Origin: Nymphalis io
Lineage: Eukaryota > Arthropoda > Insecta > Lepidoptera > Nymphalidae
NCBI RefSeq assembly: GCF_905147045.1
Contig: NC_065894.1
Coordinates: 10,329,501-10,393,500 of the forward strand
DNA length: 64,000 bases
Reading direction: 5' to 3'
Part shown: one piece after another, positions 1 to 10,500 of the stretch
How positions within the stretch are numbered: position 1 is the stretch's first letter
Layout of the letters: the number at the start of each line of letters is the position of its first letter
Program-made: the position numbers and the translations under genes
Notes under the pieces: model-generated
Seen by the model: only the letters and a program-made list of their open reading frames with translations
The model's database searches: none
Told to the model about the DNA's origin: nothing

Positions 1-235
1 TATAATTAACAATAATATTTAATAAATATTTGTTAAATTAAGTTATAGTTAATAAATTGATCAAATCAAAAGAAATTAAAGAAATACAAGTAAGTAAAAT
101 GTCATAATTATTATCTTAAGGAATCTTAAGCATCGTATGAATATAGTTGATTTTATAATAAATTTAATGACATCAAAGAACCAGAGCGAGTGTTATTGTG
201 TTAATTTGTTGTGAGACTTTCAAAAAGCTACTTAC

Positions 236-361
236 CTTCACGTAGGAAAATTATCGTCGATCGAGTTACGTAAAAAGTTTTCCATTGACAGCGACGAGCA
301 GCCTTCCCTCACGGTGGATGTGGCGCGACTAAATTGTCTTGGGAAACCCTCGCTTTATATA
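236..361 (-). promoter_or_regulatory. Core promoter and non-coding first exon of an off-window gene
   Basis: On the minus strand a TATATAAA box lies at 361-354. About 31 bp downstream is an initiator-like TTAGTC with its A at 330. A strong splice donor (AAG|GTAAGT) lies at 236/235, giving a first exon of about 95 nt (330-236). The only ATG in it (285-283) opens a 15-codon reading frame closed by TGA at 240-238, two bases before the donor, so this looks like 5' UTR with a small upstream ORF. The coding exons would lie left of the window. TATA-initiator spacing and the donor are seen directly; that it is a gene start is inference. Confidence 0.5.
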
Positions 362-561
362 CTCCGGGGGTGGACATGATTCACAAATAGCTGGCAAGTT
401 TTCTGCGGCTAGCGGTTAGCTGGGGTGGGTTTTTTTGTTAATTTCTTAAGAATGCAGTATCGTTAGCGTTTCGATAAAGATTTTAAATATACTCGTATTT
501 TTGTCGTGGAGGTCAACGTTAGTACTTCGGTAGTCGATTATTTATATTATACATATGATTA

Positions 562-2599
562 AATATTAAATGTTGATTTTTTCAAAAGGTAAATAATAAT
601 AAAAACATAATCCCTTTTATAAAATATTACATTTATAGTGACTATAATAGTATGATTAAAATATTGAAACAGATAAACTATTTTGAGCAATATAATAAGA
701 TTGACTAAATATATGATTGCTTATTTATTAACTTTTTTATTTATATATAACTTCCTTTGTGCTAAAAAGGTTATTTTTTATTATATTTTAAAATGTAATC
801 ATTATATAAATAATTATCTAAAATTTTTAGTTGTTACAATACATTTCAATAAAATACATAACAATTCTACTTAAATAAAATGAAGAAAAAATATATTCCG
901 CTATTTCGCTGCTAAATAAAACAGACTAATAATATTTATATAAATAATTAACCTACGATTTAATTTCGTTGGCAAATAGACTGAACTACGCTGTAGACGT
1001 GCTACGATTCTACAAAGTGCTACACACTAATAAGCCAGCAAAGAAATATTATAGTAAAAGTGTTATTACAATAGTAAGAAAATGTGTATTTATCAGATTC
1101 GAACAAACACTTAACTAAACACTAAATAACGATAAATACAATAGTTATTAGAAGATGCCTCTTTGTTAATTGTATTATTTTAAATTAATAATTTACCTTT
1201 AAAACCGGAACACGAAAATACTAAGTATTACTGTTTGGGGATAGAATATCTGATGAGTGGGTAATACCACCAGGCGGGCTTGTACAAAGTCCTACCACCA
1301 AGTGTACATGAAACTTCATCTGATTATATCTGATAACATCTAAGAGCCGAAGTGTTCGAGTGCATCGATTTGCATAGCGGAAAAAGAAATAATCGTCAGG
1401 AAATATGCGTGTTGGGAATTAATATAACTTGATATGTACGAGTATATACATCAAATTAAATCAAAATCTTTATTCATTAAAATAGCATTAATCAGGTTTA
1501 GTGATTTTTTAAATCTACTTCCAGTTAGTTTATAGCAATAATATAAGCCTGAGTAAGCCTGAGATAGCTTTTCATTACAATTTTTTTAAATTCATTATTA
1601 AAAATATTTAAATTTATAATGGCTATTATTTAAAACATTTTAAAGTCGGTGCTAAGACTTTTTAAACTTTTTCATCTATATTTAAATACATTTTTTATAA
1701 ATTCTTATCTGTGTAATCCTATCGTTTATGGATTGGACGATAATGATATTGTCTTTCACCCACGTTACCAAACGTTGGAGTAAGACAATAAAAATAATTA
1801 ACTTTAACTATTTTTATATAACTAGGAACTTATAACTATTATAAGAGCTTAACGTACAAAAATACTTATGAGTGCCGTTTTTTCAATCGCCAGTTTACTT
1901 TTTTTGCTATAGGCATGTGTATGTGTATGTTCTGCCAGTTTCAAATTTTATAGAGAAGAAACGTGGGAGATTAAAGTCAACGAATTTTTATCAGAAAATC
2001 AAAATTAAATTTTGACAATCTTATTTCAAACTTATTCTTCAATTAAAAATATCTGGCAATTAATAAATTGGCCTGTATCCGATATTAAAAGGTTTTGCCT
2101 CTATATATAATCCTTTAACGTTCTATTCAAATTTTGTATTTTTTTATTTACAATGGCAAAAAAGCTAATAAAGAAATTATACGAACATAAAAAAAACTTT
2201 TACTTTCTTAAAATTCCAAACAAGTCATTTTAGCATTTTTATTAAACGTGACTGAAATAATTATAAATACGACTAAGCGTTGACATTGTTAGATAATAAA
2301 CAAACTAGCGTCACGTAGTCTAGCAGCGTTCAATCAATTCTTGGCAGTATCCCAGTTGTTGGTACAACTGTCGACTGTACGGCGCCGGTTACGGAGAGCG
2401 CATTGACGATTTTGTATCGGCCGATAGTTTTGTCATTATTGGATTAAGGTTTTTAGTCTATAGGCATTTTTTAGCTATATCTATTGATATATGTTAGCTT
2501 AGTACACCAATATAGACATTTAATATTAAAAAATAAATTTATTATTAAGAATATTATATTGATATATAACTTATAAAACATTTTGGTTCTTATTTTATA
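562..2599. other. AT-rich intergenic region
   Basis: No credible coding exon was found. The 63-codon open frame at 683-874 is low-complexity AT-rich translation with no recognisable domain. The region holds a fragment of dispersed repeat R near 1200-1302 and a short GC-richer island at about 2330-2430 of unknown nature. Confidence 0.6.
1200..1302 (-). repeat. Dispersed repeat R, partial
   Basis: Carries the block 'atctgatgagtggg' followed by 'cttgtacaaag' and 'cctaccacca', which recurs in the same order at 56.1-56.4 kb and in reverse complement at 51.4-51.7 kb. I call this family R. It contains no coding capacity; its class is not clear from sequence alone. Confidence 0.7.
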
Positions 2600-2735
2600 T
2601 TTTCCGAGAAGGCAAATGACTCCACTCCACTCTGAACGCGACGACGGCCAGTACGATCGGGAAGAATAATCTGCAATAGCCGCCCCCCCCTTGCCGTATG
2701 ATGTCTCTTCACGCCTTGATCTAGGTGTGAGCTCC
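2600..2735 (-). mobile_element. CR1-like LINE 3' end fragment
   Basis: Read on the minus strand this matches the 3' terminal part of the LINE at 11.1-11.7 kb: a stretch encoding RRE/KRH-like codons ('gcgtgaagagacatc'), then 'ctggccgtcgtcgcgtt', then 'gtcatttgcctt'. It lacks everything 5' of the last ~45 codons. The minus ORF spanning 2590-2904 is a chance extension through this fragment. Confidence 0.7.
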
Positions 2736-3217
2736 TATATCTCGTATACTGAATCAAAACAGTATGTCTATGTCTAGTCCGGTATTGCCAGGTCAAATCC
2801 CGGGTCGAACAAATAAAAACAGTTGAATTTAAAAGATAAGTAATTCTCATTACCAGTCTCAGCTTAGAAAGTTTAACGTTAAGCTTCCAAACCGTGGAAA
2901 TCACATAAAGCCTTTGCTTCTAAATTTCTGGTAAATGTTTTATTTCCAGTGGAAGATAATCATTTAACATAATATATATTCATCTTGATCAACAAAAAAA
3001 TATTATACATATATGCAATGATAAATCTGTAATGTACGGTTACAATTACAAGAATACGTTGTGACTAATGAGACAAGTTCAAAGTGCTTTAATTATAAGT
3101 TTTGTTATTAATTTGAGTTAAAAAATATATAATTAGGTAACATATGAGAACGGCAACTTACGCTTAAAGTATTATTTAATGATGCTTAATTATAACTATC
3201 ACTAAATAACACTTGAA

Positions 3218-3467
3218 GCTAGCCGCACGGGTGAGTTTTAATCGAAGACTGCGGGTTCAAGCCCGGTGTGGCGCGACTGAGTTTTCATTTGCCTAATTTG
3301 TGTTTATAATGATTGATTTCGTGCTTAACGGTGAAGGAAAATATCGTGAGGAAACCTGTATGTGTTGAATTTCATTGAAATTCTGCCACATGTATTTCAT
3401 GTAAGCTCCACAAAATTCCTTGTAGGAAGGTCTTTGCCCAGCCGTGGGACACTTACAAGCTGCTACT
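3218..3467 (+). mobile_element. SINE1 copy, diverged, near full length
   Basis: tRNA-derived SINE, here named SINE1. A box-B-like 'gggttcaagcccgg' lies near the 5' end, followed by the family body ('gaaggaaaatatcgtgaggaaacctg', 'atttca-tgaaattctgccacatg') and the 3' end 'gcccagccgtgggac...caagctgctac'. It is diverged and has an internal deletion around 3405-3420 compared with younger copies at 19.6 and 54.8 kb. Confidence 0.8.
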
Positions 3468-3858
3468 TTTTACTTCAAAATATTACGTCCTTTATTGGAC
3501 TTTACGTATTATTCTTTTCTTCTTCTGTTTTCTTCTTTCGAATGACAAATCAATGATGACAGAAAGAGATAAACCAGTGTTTAACTAAAAACAGCTAAAC
3601 AACCTTTATAAATAAAGTAGTATTCCGTAGTTCCGTTATATTACACTCGTAGTATACTACAGCGATGTATTAATAAGAAAATGTTCTTAAACAAAATTGA
3701 AATCATATAATGTCTAGCCAATAAAACTTTTAGTGAAATTGCATGAGTTGAGTATCTATTGGCAAGCGAGTGTTCTTTTAAACTTTAGTGTCATTAACTT
3801 CGCACGGTTGAGAGTTTTTTTAGTTTTTTGCTATAATTATTTTTATTATATTTGTATC

Positions 3859-3969
3859 GGAACTTACATTAGAGCAGCGTGGTGGAATAAGCTCCAAACC
3901 TCTTTTTCAAAAAAGGAGAAGAGGCCTTAGCCCAGCAGTGGGACATTCACAGGCTGTTATTGCTACTAC
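3859..3969 (+). mobile_element. SINE1 3' fragment with target-site duplication
   Basis: 5'-truncated SINE1 starting in the 'gcagcgtggtggaataagctcc' block and ending in 'cacaggctgttattgctactact'. A 12-bp direct repeat TATATTTGTATC flanks it at 3847-3858 and 3970-3981, so it arose by target-primed insertion as a truncated copy. Confidence 0.85.
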
Positions 3970-4095
3970 TATATTTGTATCTCCACAGACGAATTATCCG
4001 TGTTTTTGGTGTAACATTGTTTCAGTATATTATATTAATAAAATATATTAATTCAATTTGAACAAAAATTATTTTTCGCTAAAATTATTTAAATT

Positions 4096-4165
4096 CGCAC
4101 TAGTTGTCCCTATTTTACCAAGTTACATATAAATGTAACTTGGTAAAATAGGGACAACTAGTGCG
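4096..4165. repeat. Perfect 33-bp-arm inverted repeat (hairpin)
   Basis: Bases 4096-4128 and 4133-4165 are exact reverse complements, separated by the 4-nt loop ATAA. No mismatch occurs in either arm. No ORF or known element boundary accounts for it. Confidence 0.95.
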
Positions 4166-4433
4166 TAGTGCGCTTTAAGAAATAATAACAATTCCTTAGA
4201 TCGCCAATTCGCGCCAAGTACAGTAGTAATAATAATTATGTATGTCTTCTATATTTAATAAAGTAATTGATTGGTTTATTATTTCAGATACTCATCATCT
4301 TAGGTTATTTAGTTATAAAAAAATCCTATTATTGTGGAATAATTTCTACAGAGGGTGGCGATTATAGTTTGAAACACTAATTTAAATCACTTTATTAAAT
4401 TAAAATACACTAATAATACTTTTTCTTTTACAG

Positions 4434-4735
4434 TAAAAGCCTGTTTATGTCCCACGGCTGGGCTAAGGCCTCCTCTCCTTTTTGTGGAGATGGTTTGGAG
4501 CTTATTCCACCACGCTGCTCTAATGCGGGTTGGTAGAATACACATGTGACAGAATTTTAATGAAATTAGAAACATGCAGGTTTCCTCACGATGTTTTTCT
4601 TCACCGCAAAGCACGAGATGAATTATAGTCACAAATCCGAGATGGCCCAGTGGTAAGAACGCGTGAATCTTAATCGATGATCGTGGGTTCAAGCCCGGGC
4701 AAGCACCACTGAATTTTCATGTGCTTAATTTGTGA
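4434..4735 (-). mobile_element. SINE1 copy with inverted 5' half (twin-priming type)
   Basis: Bases 4434-4633 are the 3' two thirds of SINE1 on the minus strand. At 4634 the sequence switches to the exact 5' end of SINE1 on the plus strand (box A 'tggcccagtgg', box B 'gggttcaagcccggg') and runs to about 4735. In element orientation the 5' third is inverted and the 3' part is direct, with both parts meeting near the same internal position ('atttgtga'). The open frame at 4387-4692 is a translation of this repeat, not a gene. Confidence 0.85.
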
Positions 4736-4951
4736 AAAAAACTACTAACTAGACTACATTTTTTAGTCGCGTCGTTACTTTAAAGTTTAAATTATATAGA
4801 ATTATTTTTAAGAGAAATAATAAATATTTATGAATCTTAGGCCGTTTTCTTTTAATCTTATGTAAGGACATATTTCGGACAGATATTTCGGTTTGATTTT
4901 AAAAGAAAATGGTTTATCATAGAATATGTTACTTTAGGGTTTGTGGAAAAA

Positions 4952-4992
4952 GTGCCCAGCAGTCGGACATTCACAGGCTGTTACGGTAGTAG
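4952..4992 (+). mobile_element. SINE1 3' terminal fragment
   Basis: Only the last ~40 nt of the family remain ('gcccagcagtcggacattc' followed by 'acaggctgttac'). Confidence 0.75.
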
Positions 4993-5129
4993 TTTTTTTC
5001 AAATTTATCTGATCCTAATACTAATAGAAATGATTTATTTATACTATTATTCATGTTAAAAAATCAATATCAAAATGCTTGGAAGGCAAAGAAACATCAA
5101 GCAATAATTCCTAGACTTCGGTTACTTAT

Positions 5130-7402
5130 CATCATCATCATCATATCAGCCGAAAGACGTCCACTGCTGGACAAAGGCCTTCCCCAAGGATTTCCACGTT
5201 GGCCGAACTTGCGCTGCCCGCATCCAACGGCTTCCCGCGTCTCGTTCTAAGTCGTCGGTCCACCTTGTAGGGGGCCTGCCCACGCTGCGTCTTCCGGTTC
5301 GTGGTCGCCACTCGAGAACCTTTCTGCCCCAGCGGCCGTCGGCTCTGCGAGCAATGTGCCCCACCCACTGCCACTTCAATTTAGCAATTCTTCCGGCTAT
5401 GTCGGTTACTTTGGTTCGCCTGCGGATTTCATCATTTCTGATTCGATCTCGCAGAGAAACTCGGAGCCCTCTCCATTGCCTTTTGAGTGACCTTGAGCCT
5501 TCTTATGAGGCCCATTGTGAGTGACCACGTCTCTGATCCATAAGTCATCACTGGCAACACACACTGGTCGAAGACTTTCGACTTGAGACACTGCGGTATT
5601 TGGGATGAGAAGATATCGTATAGCTTCCCGAACGCTGTCCAACCGAGTTGAATTCGACGATTGACCTCTTTCTCGAAGTTGGACCTACCTAGTTGGATGG
5701 TCTGACCTAGGTAGACATAGTTGTCTACAACTTCGAGTGCAGAATTTCCAACCTTGACTTGAGTGGGTGCAACATGGATGTTCGACATGATTTTCGTCTT
5801 GTCCATGTTCATTTTTAGACCCACTTGTTGGGAAACCCTGCTGAGGTCATCGAGCTTAGTGCCGAGGTCTTCCAAGGTCTCAGCCATAATTACAATGTCA
5901 TCGGCAAATCGAAGATGAGTGATGTACTCGCCGGTGATATTAAAGTTGATATTTCAATGCAGCGGTAAACAGTTTCGGAGATATCACGTCTCCCTGTCTT
6001 ACACCTCTCTGCAGTTGGATAGGTTTTGAGTTCTGATCCTGGAGTCGGATCGACATGGTGGCGTTCTCGTACAAGCACTTTAACACCCTGATATACCGAT
6101 AATCAATTTGGCACCTTTGAAGAGAATTCAGCACGGCCCAGGTTTCGATCGAATCAAAGGATTTCTCATATTCCACAAACGCTAAGCAAAGTGGCTGGTT
6201 ATACTCCTCAGTCTTCTGTATAACTTGCCGCAGCGTATGTATGTGGTCTATGGTGCTAAAGCCTTAAGCCGGAATCCGGCTTGTTCGGGTGGCTGGAAGT
6301 CGTCAAGCCTTTGCTCGAGACGATTCGTAATGACTGTCGAAAACAACTTGTAAACATGGCTCAGCAGTGAGATGGGCCTGTAATTCTTCAGAAGGGTTTT
6401 ATCAATCTTCTTAAAGAAAAGTACTACCACAATTCTGTGCCATGCCTTTGGCGTTTGAACTTTGACTATGACGTAGTTAAAAAGCCTCTGAAGAGCCCTG
6501 AGGATCCGTGTACCACCCGCCTTCAGAAGCTCGGCTGTAATACCATCATCACCAGGTGCCTTGTTGTTTTTGAGTTGTTCGAGAGCCATTCTAATCTCGA
6601 AAAGACTGACGTCCTGAAAATCTTCAGTGTAGTGTCGGGTTAGTCTTGCTCTGGGATCTGCAGCATGACTACTGACAGGTGATTGAGCTGTCGTGTACAG
6701 CTGATCGTAGAACTTCTCAACCTCTTCCAACAGCTCAAATCTTGACGTGACTATTCTGCCATCCTCAGTTTTCAGCCTTGTCAGTTGACTCTGACCAACA
6801 GACAGATCTCTGGCGAACACTTTAGAGCCTTTGTTCCGCTCGATGGCCTCTTTAATGCGCATTGTATTAAATTGGCGAGTGTCGCGAGTTAGAGACTTTG
6901 AAATCTGTCTGTTGATCAGCTGATAGTTGGCAGCATCAGCTGGGGACGTCAGAATCATTTTCCATCTTTCCTCCATAAGTCGTAGGGTAGAGGCAGAGAT
7001 CTTTTTGGTTCCTTTTGTATGGCTGGTCTTGAAGGTCTTAGACCCAGCCGTACGGACAGTTTCCACAAACCTGTCGTTGTATGTGTCCACTTCCTCGCAG
7101 TCTGCTAGGCAATCGAATCGGTTTTGGAGTTCGAGCTGAAAGGCTTCGGGATTTCGGATTTGAAGAGGTGATGGTCGGAGCGTAGACTTCATCAGTCGGG
7201 ACCTCTGGAGTTTAACATTGATATTTAATGAGCCTCTTACGAGTCTGTGATCGCTCCCAGTTTTGACTGCATTGATCACGGAGACGTCATTAAATATTTG
7301 TCTTCTCGTCGACAAGATGAAGTCTATCTCATTGGTTTTCCCATCAGAGCTCAACCAGGTCCATTTACGTTAACCTGGCTTCTTGAAAATATGAAAACAA
7401 AT
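5130..7402 (-). mobile_element. RTE-type LINE, 5'-truncated and degenerate
   Basis: Minus-strand non-LTR retrotransposon. Frames at 6248-7354, 5940-6176, 5432-5887 and 5146-5379 are consecutive pieces of one endonuclease/reverse-transcriptase protein homologous to the intact copy next door. Visible parts: end of the endonuclease (SDHRLVRGSL), RT fingers (APGDDGITAELLKAGG, NYRPISLLSH), FADD catalytic box (near 5910), and the RTE C-terminal module ending QQWTSFG. The reading frame is broken by frameshifts near 5410, 5890-5940 and 6240 and by a stop near 7360. The 3' tail is (GAT)n at 5130-5143. A 15-bp duplication ACTTCGGTTACTTAT at 5115-5129 and 7403-7417 fixes both ends and shows that insertion occurred already truncated within the endonuclease domain. 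Confidence 0.92.
6248..7354 (-). pseudogene. Endonuclease-RT remnant of the truncated RTE LINE
   Basis: The longest surviving piece (368 codons) of the broken RTE ORF. It starts inside the endonuclease domain (IDFILSTRR, then SDHRLVRG), crosses the linker, and covers RT motifs up to PPEQAGFR, where the frame is lost. A further homologous stretch upstream (FKKP, then WTW) contains an in-frame TAA. It cannot encode an active protein; the FADD catalytic box lies in another frame about 350 bp downstream. Confidence 0.85.
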
Positions 7403-7573
7403 ACTTCGGTTACTTATATTGAATATAAGAAATATATGTTATTAATTATAAGTTATAAATGTATGTATATAGAACAGAAACAAGATCAGCAAAAATATCT
7501 GAGATGATATAAAGAAAACATGTATAAAGTATTTTTTACTGCTGATATAGTTATCAAACTCTTTAAAAAAACT

Positions 7574-10500
7574 AAAGCCGTGGAGTACCGGCTTAGAATA
7601 GTACTCCCCCAATCTCATCCCGTGGGTGTCGTAAGAGGCGACTGAGGGACGGGGAAAAGGGGGGATGGGCAGCAGCGTCCTTCCTCCCATAAACATCTTA
7701 CCCCCTACTGCGCTCGCCAACACGCCTGCCCAGCGCGGCGAGTATGGGCAAACCCCTCCCTAAATGGCAGATGCGCCCAAAAAAAGGCCCCCAGTTACCG
7801 GCAAGCCCGCTAGGCCCGACCAAGGTAGCGGTCGCGGTATCGGCAGGGCAGGGGGTGCTAAGAATCACCGGTTCACGGCAGGCTACCGTATAAAACGACT
7901 GAAAATGGCAACGTATAATGGACGCTCGATGAGGCTGGACCATCACCTCGCCGAATTAGAAGTAGAGTTAAGTCATATAAACTGGCATATACTGGGGTTA
8001 TCTGAAGTCCGAAGACAGGGGGAGGACACGATAACTCTAGAGTCCGGTAACTTACTCTACTTCCGCGAAGGTGATAACCTCTCCCAGGGTGGTGTCGGTT
8101 TTCTAGTCAAAAAGGATCTCATTAGCAGCATTGTGGAAATCAGTAGTGTGTCGAACCGGGTAGCGTACCTTGTCCTAAAACTTTCCGACAGGTACTCCCT
8201 GAAGGTTGTACAGATATATGCGCCAACTTCGACATACTCTGATGATGTGGTCGAAGCGATGTACGAGGACATCGCAAAGGCCCTCAACGACACCTCGAGG
8301 GCCCACTACAATGTTGTTATGGGAGACTTTAATGCTAAAGTGGGAGTACAAGATAGCGGTGAATCGAAAGTCGGACCTTACGGCTTGGGCTGCAGAAATC
8401 ACAGGGGGCAAATGCTGGTAAACTTTCTCGAAGCGCAGGGGCTTTTTTTGATGAATTCTTTCTTTCAAAAGAAGCCTCAGAGGAGGTGGACCTGGCGAAG
8501 CCCCGATAACGTGACAAGGAACGAGATAGACTTTATCATCTCGAATAAAAGGCACATATTTAGAGATGTTTCAGTGATCAACAGGTTTAATACCGGAAGT
8601 GATCACCGCTTGGTTCGAGGCACTCTAAATATCAACTTAAAAGCCGAAAGATCGAGAATGATGAGGTCTACTCTCCGACCTACCATGCTCCAAGCTGCTC
8701 AAGGCTCCGAAAAGTTCCAAATGGAACTTCAAAATCAATTCACCGCGTTGGAAACCATAAGCAGCATTGATGAGAGAACCGACACGCTGGTCAAAATACT
8801 GCAAAACACATCCCGCAACTGTTTTCCGCCACAGAGAAGAGACAACGCACCAAAACTCTCTGCTGAGACACTCGAGCTCATGAGAAAACGACGAGAACTA
8901 CCATCGTTTTTGTCAGATAAGGCCTTAAACCGAACAATAAAAACGCTGACGCGACGCGATCTCCGACGCTCCAATACCCATGCCATCAAGGCTGCGATTG
9001 AGCAAAATCGGGGATCGAAAGTGTTCGCTCGCAAGTTTGGGAGGCCGCGTCTGACAAAACTTAAAACTGAAAATGGTGGGGTCGTTACCTCTAGGCCTGA
9101 GATTATCGGAGAAGTAGAGAGGTTTTATGGGCTGTTGTTCTCTTCAAGATCGGATAAACCCATGGGAATCAGTATTGATGACCAGCGCGCCCCTCTTATG
9201 CGCCATTACTCCGAGGAGCTCCCGGTCGTTGACCAAGGAGAGATTAGGGCGGCTCTAGAACAGCTTAAAAACAACAAATCTCCGGGAGATGACGGAATCA
9301 CAACAGAGTTGCTTAAGGCAGGCGGGACTCCGGTCCTGAAAGAGCTAGCAAGCCTCTTTAATTCCGTCATCCAACATGGCAAGACCCCGGAAACGTGGAG
9401 CGGGAGTGAGGTGGTACTGTTTTTCAAGAAAGGTGATAAAACCCTCTTGAAAAACTACAGACCAATCTCCCTCCTGAGTCACGTGTATAAGCTGTTCTCA
9501 AGAGTCGTCACGAACCGTCTCGCCAGACGACTTGACGAGTTCCAGCCCCCAGAGCAAGCCGGCTTTCGATCAGGCTACAGCACCGTGGACCACATCCATA
9601 CTGTTCGGCAGATTGTGCAGAAGACCGAAGAGTACAATCAGCCGCTGTGTATGGCATTTGTGGACTACGAGAAAGCCTTCGACTCCATCGAAACCTGGGC
9701 AGTGCTCGACTCATTGCAGAGATGTCATATCGATTGGAGATATATCGAGGTACTGAGATGTCTGTACAACGCCGCTACAATGACTGTCCACATCCAGGAC
9801 TGTAAGACGAAGGCGATCCAACTGCGCAGAGGGGTGAGACAGGGGGATGTAATATCCCCGAAACTGTTCACCAACGCGTTGGAAGACGTTTTCAAAACGC
9901 TGGATTGGACTAGGTATGGAGTCAATGTAAACGGCGAGTACATCTCACACCTTCGATTTGCCGACGATATCGTCATCATAGCAGAGTCGCTGGAACAACT
10001 CACCGAAATGCTGCGTAGCCTAGGCGAGTCTTCCCGGTGTGTCGGTCTCGGTATGAACTTGGACAAGACCAAGGTCATGTTCAATAGGCATGTCGTGCCG
10101 GGACCGATATACGTCGAGGGGAAACCTCTCGAAGTTGTTAGTGAATATACCTACCTAGGACAGATAATACAAGTCGGTAGGAACAACTTCGAGAAGGAAG
10201 CCGATCGAAGAATTCGCTTGGGATGGGCAGCATTTGGCAACCTTCGTCAAGTCCTCAAGTCGTCTATACCGCAATGTTTGAAGACGAAAGTCTTCAACCA
10301 ATGCGTCTTACCTGCCATGACATACGGTGCCGAAACGTGGACACTAACTGCGGGACTAGTCCACAAATTCAAAGTCCCTCAGCGTGCTATGGAGCGAGCT
10401 ATGCTCGGAGTATCTTTGAAGGATAAGATCAGAAATGAGATTATCCGGAAAAGAACCGGAGTCACCGACATAGCTTGCAAAATTAGCAGGCTGAAGTGGC

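Noticed and set aside
683..874. 63-codon plus-strand open frame
   Set aside because: Composition is what AT-rich DNA gives by chance; no domain, splice signals or neighbours support it.
7764..10426. Many open frames on both strands inside the RTE ORF
   Set aside because: They are shadow frames of the 987-aa protein, favoured by its GC-rich codons.
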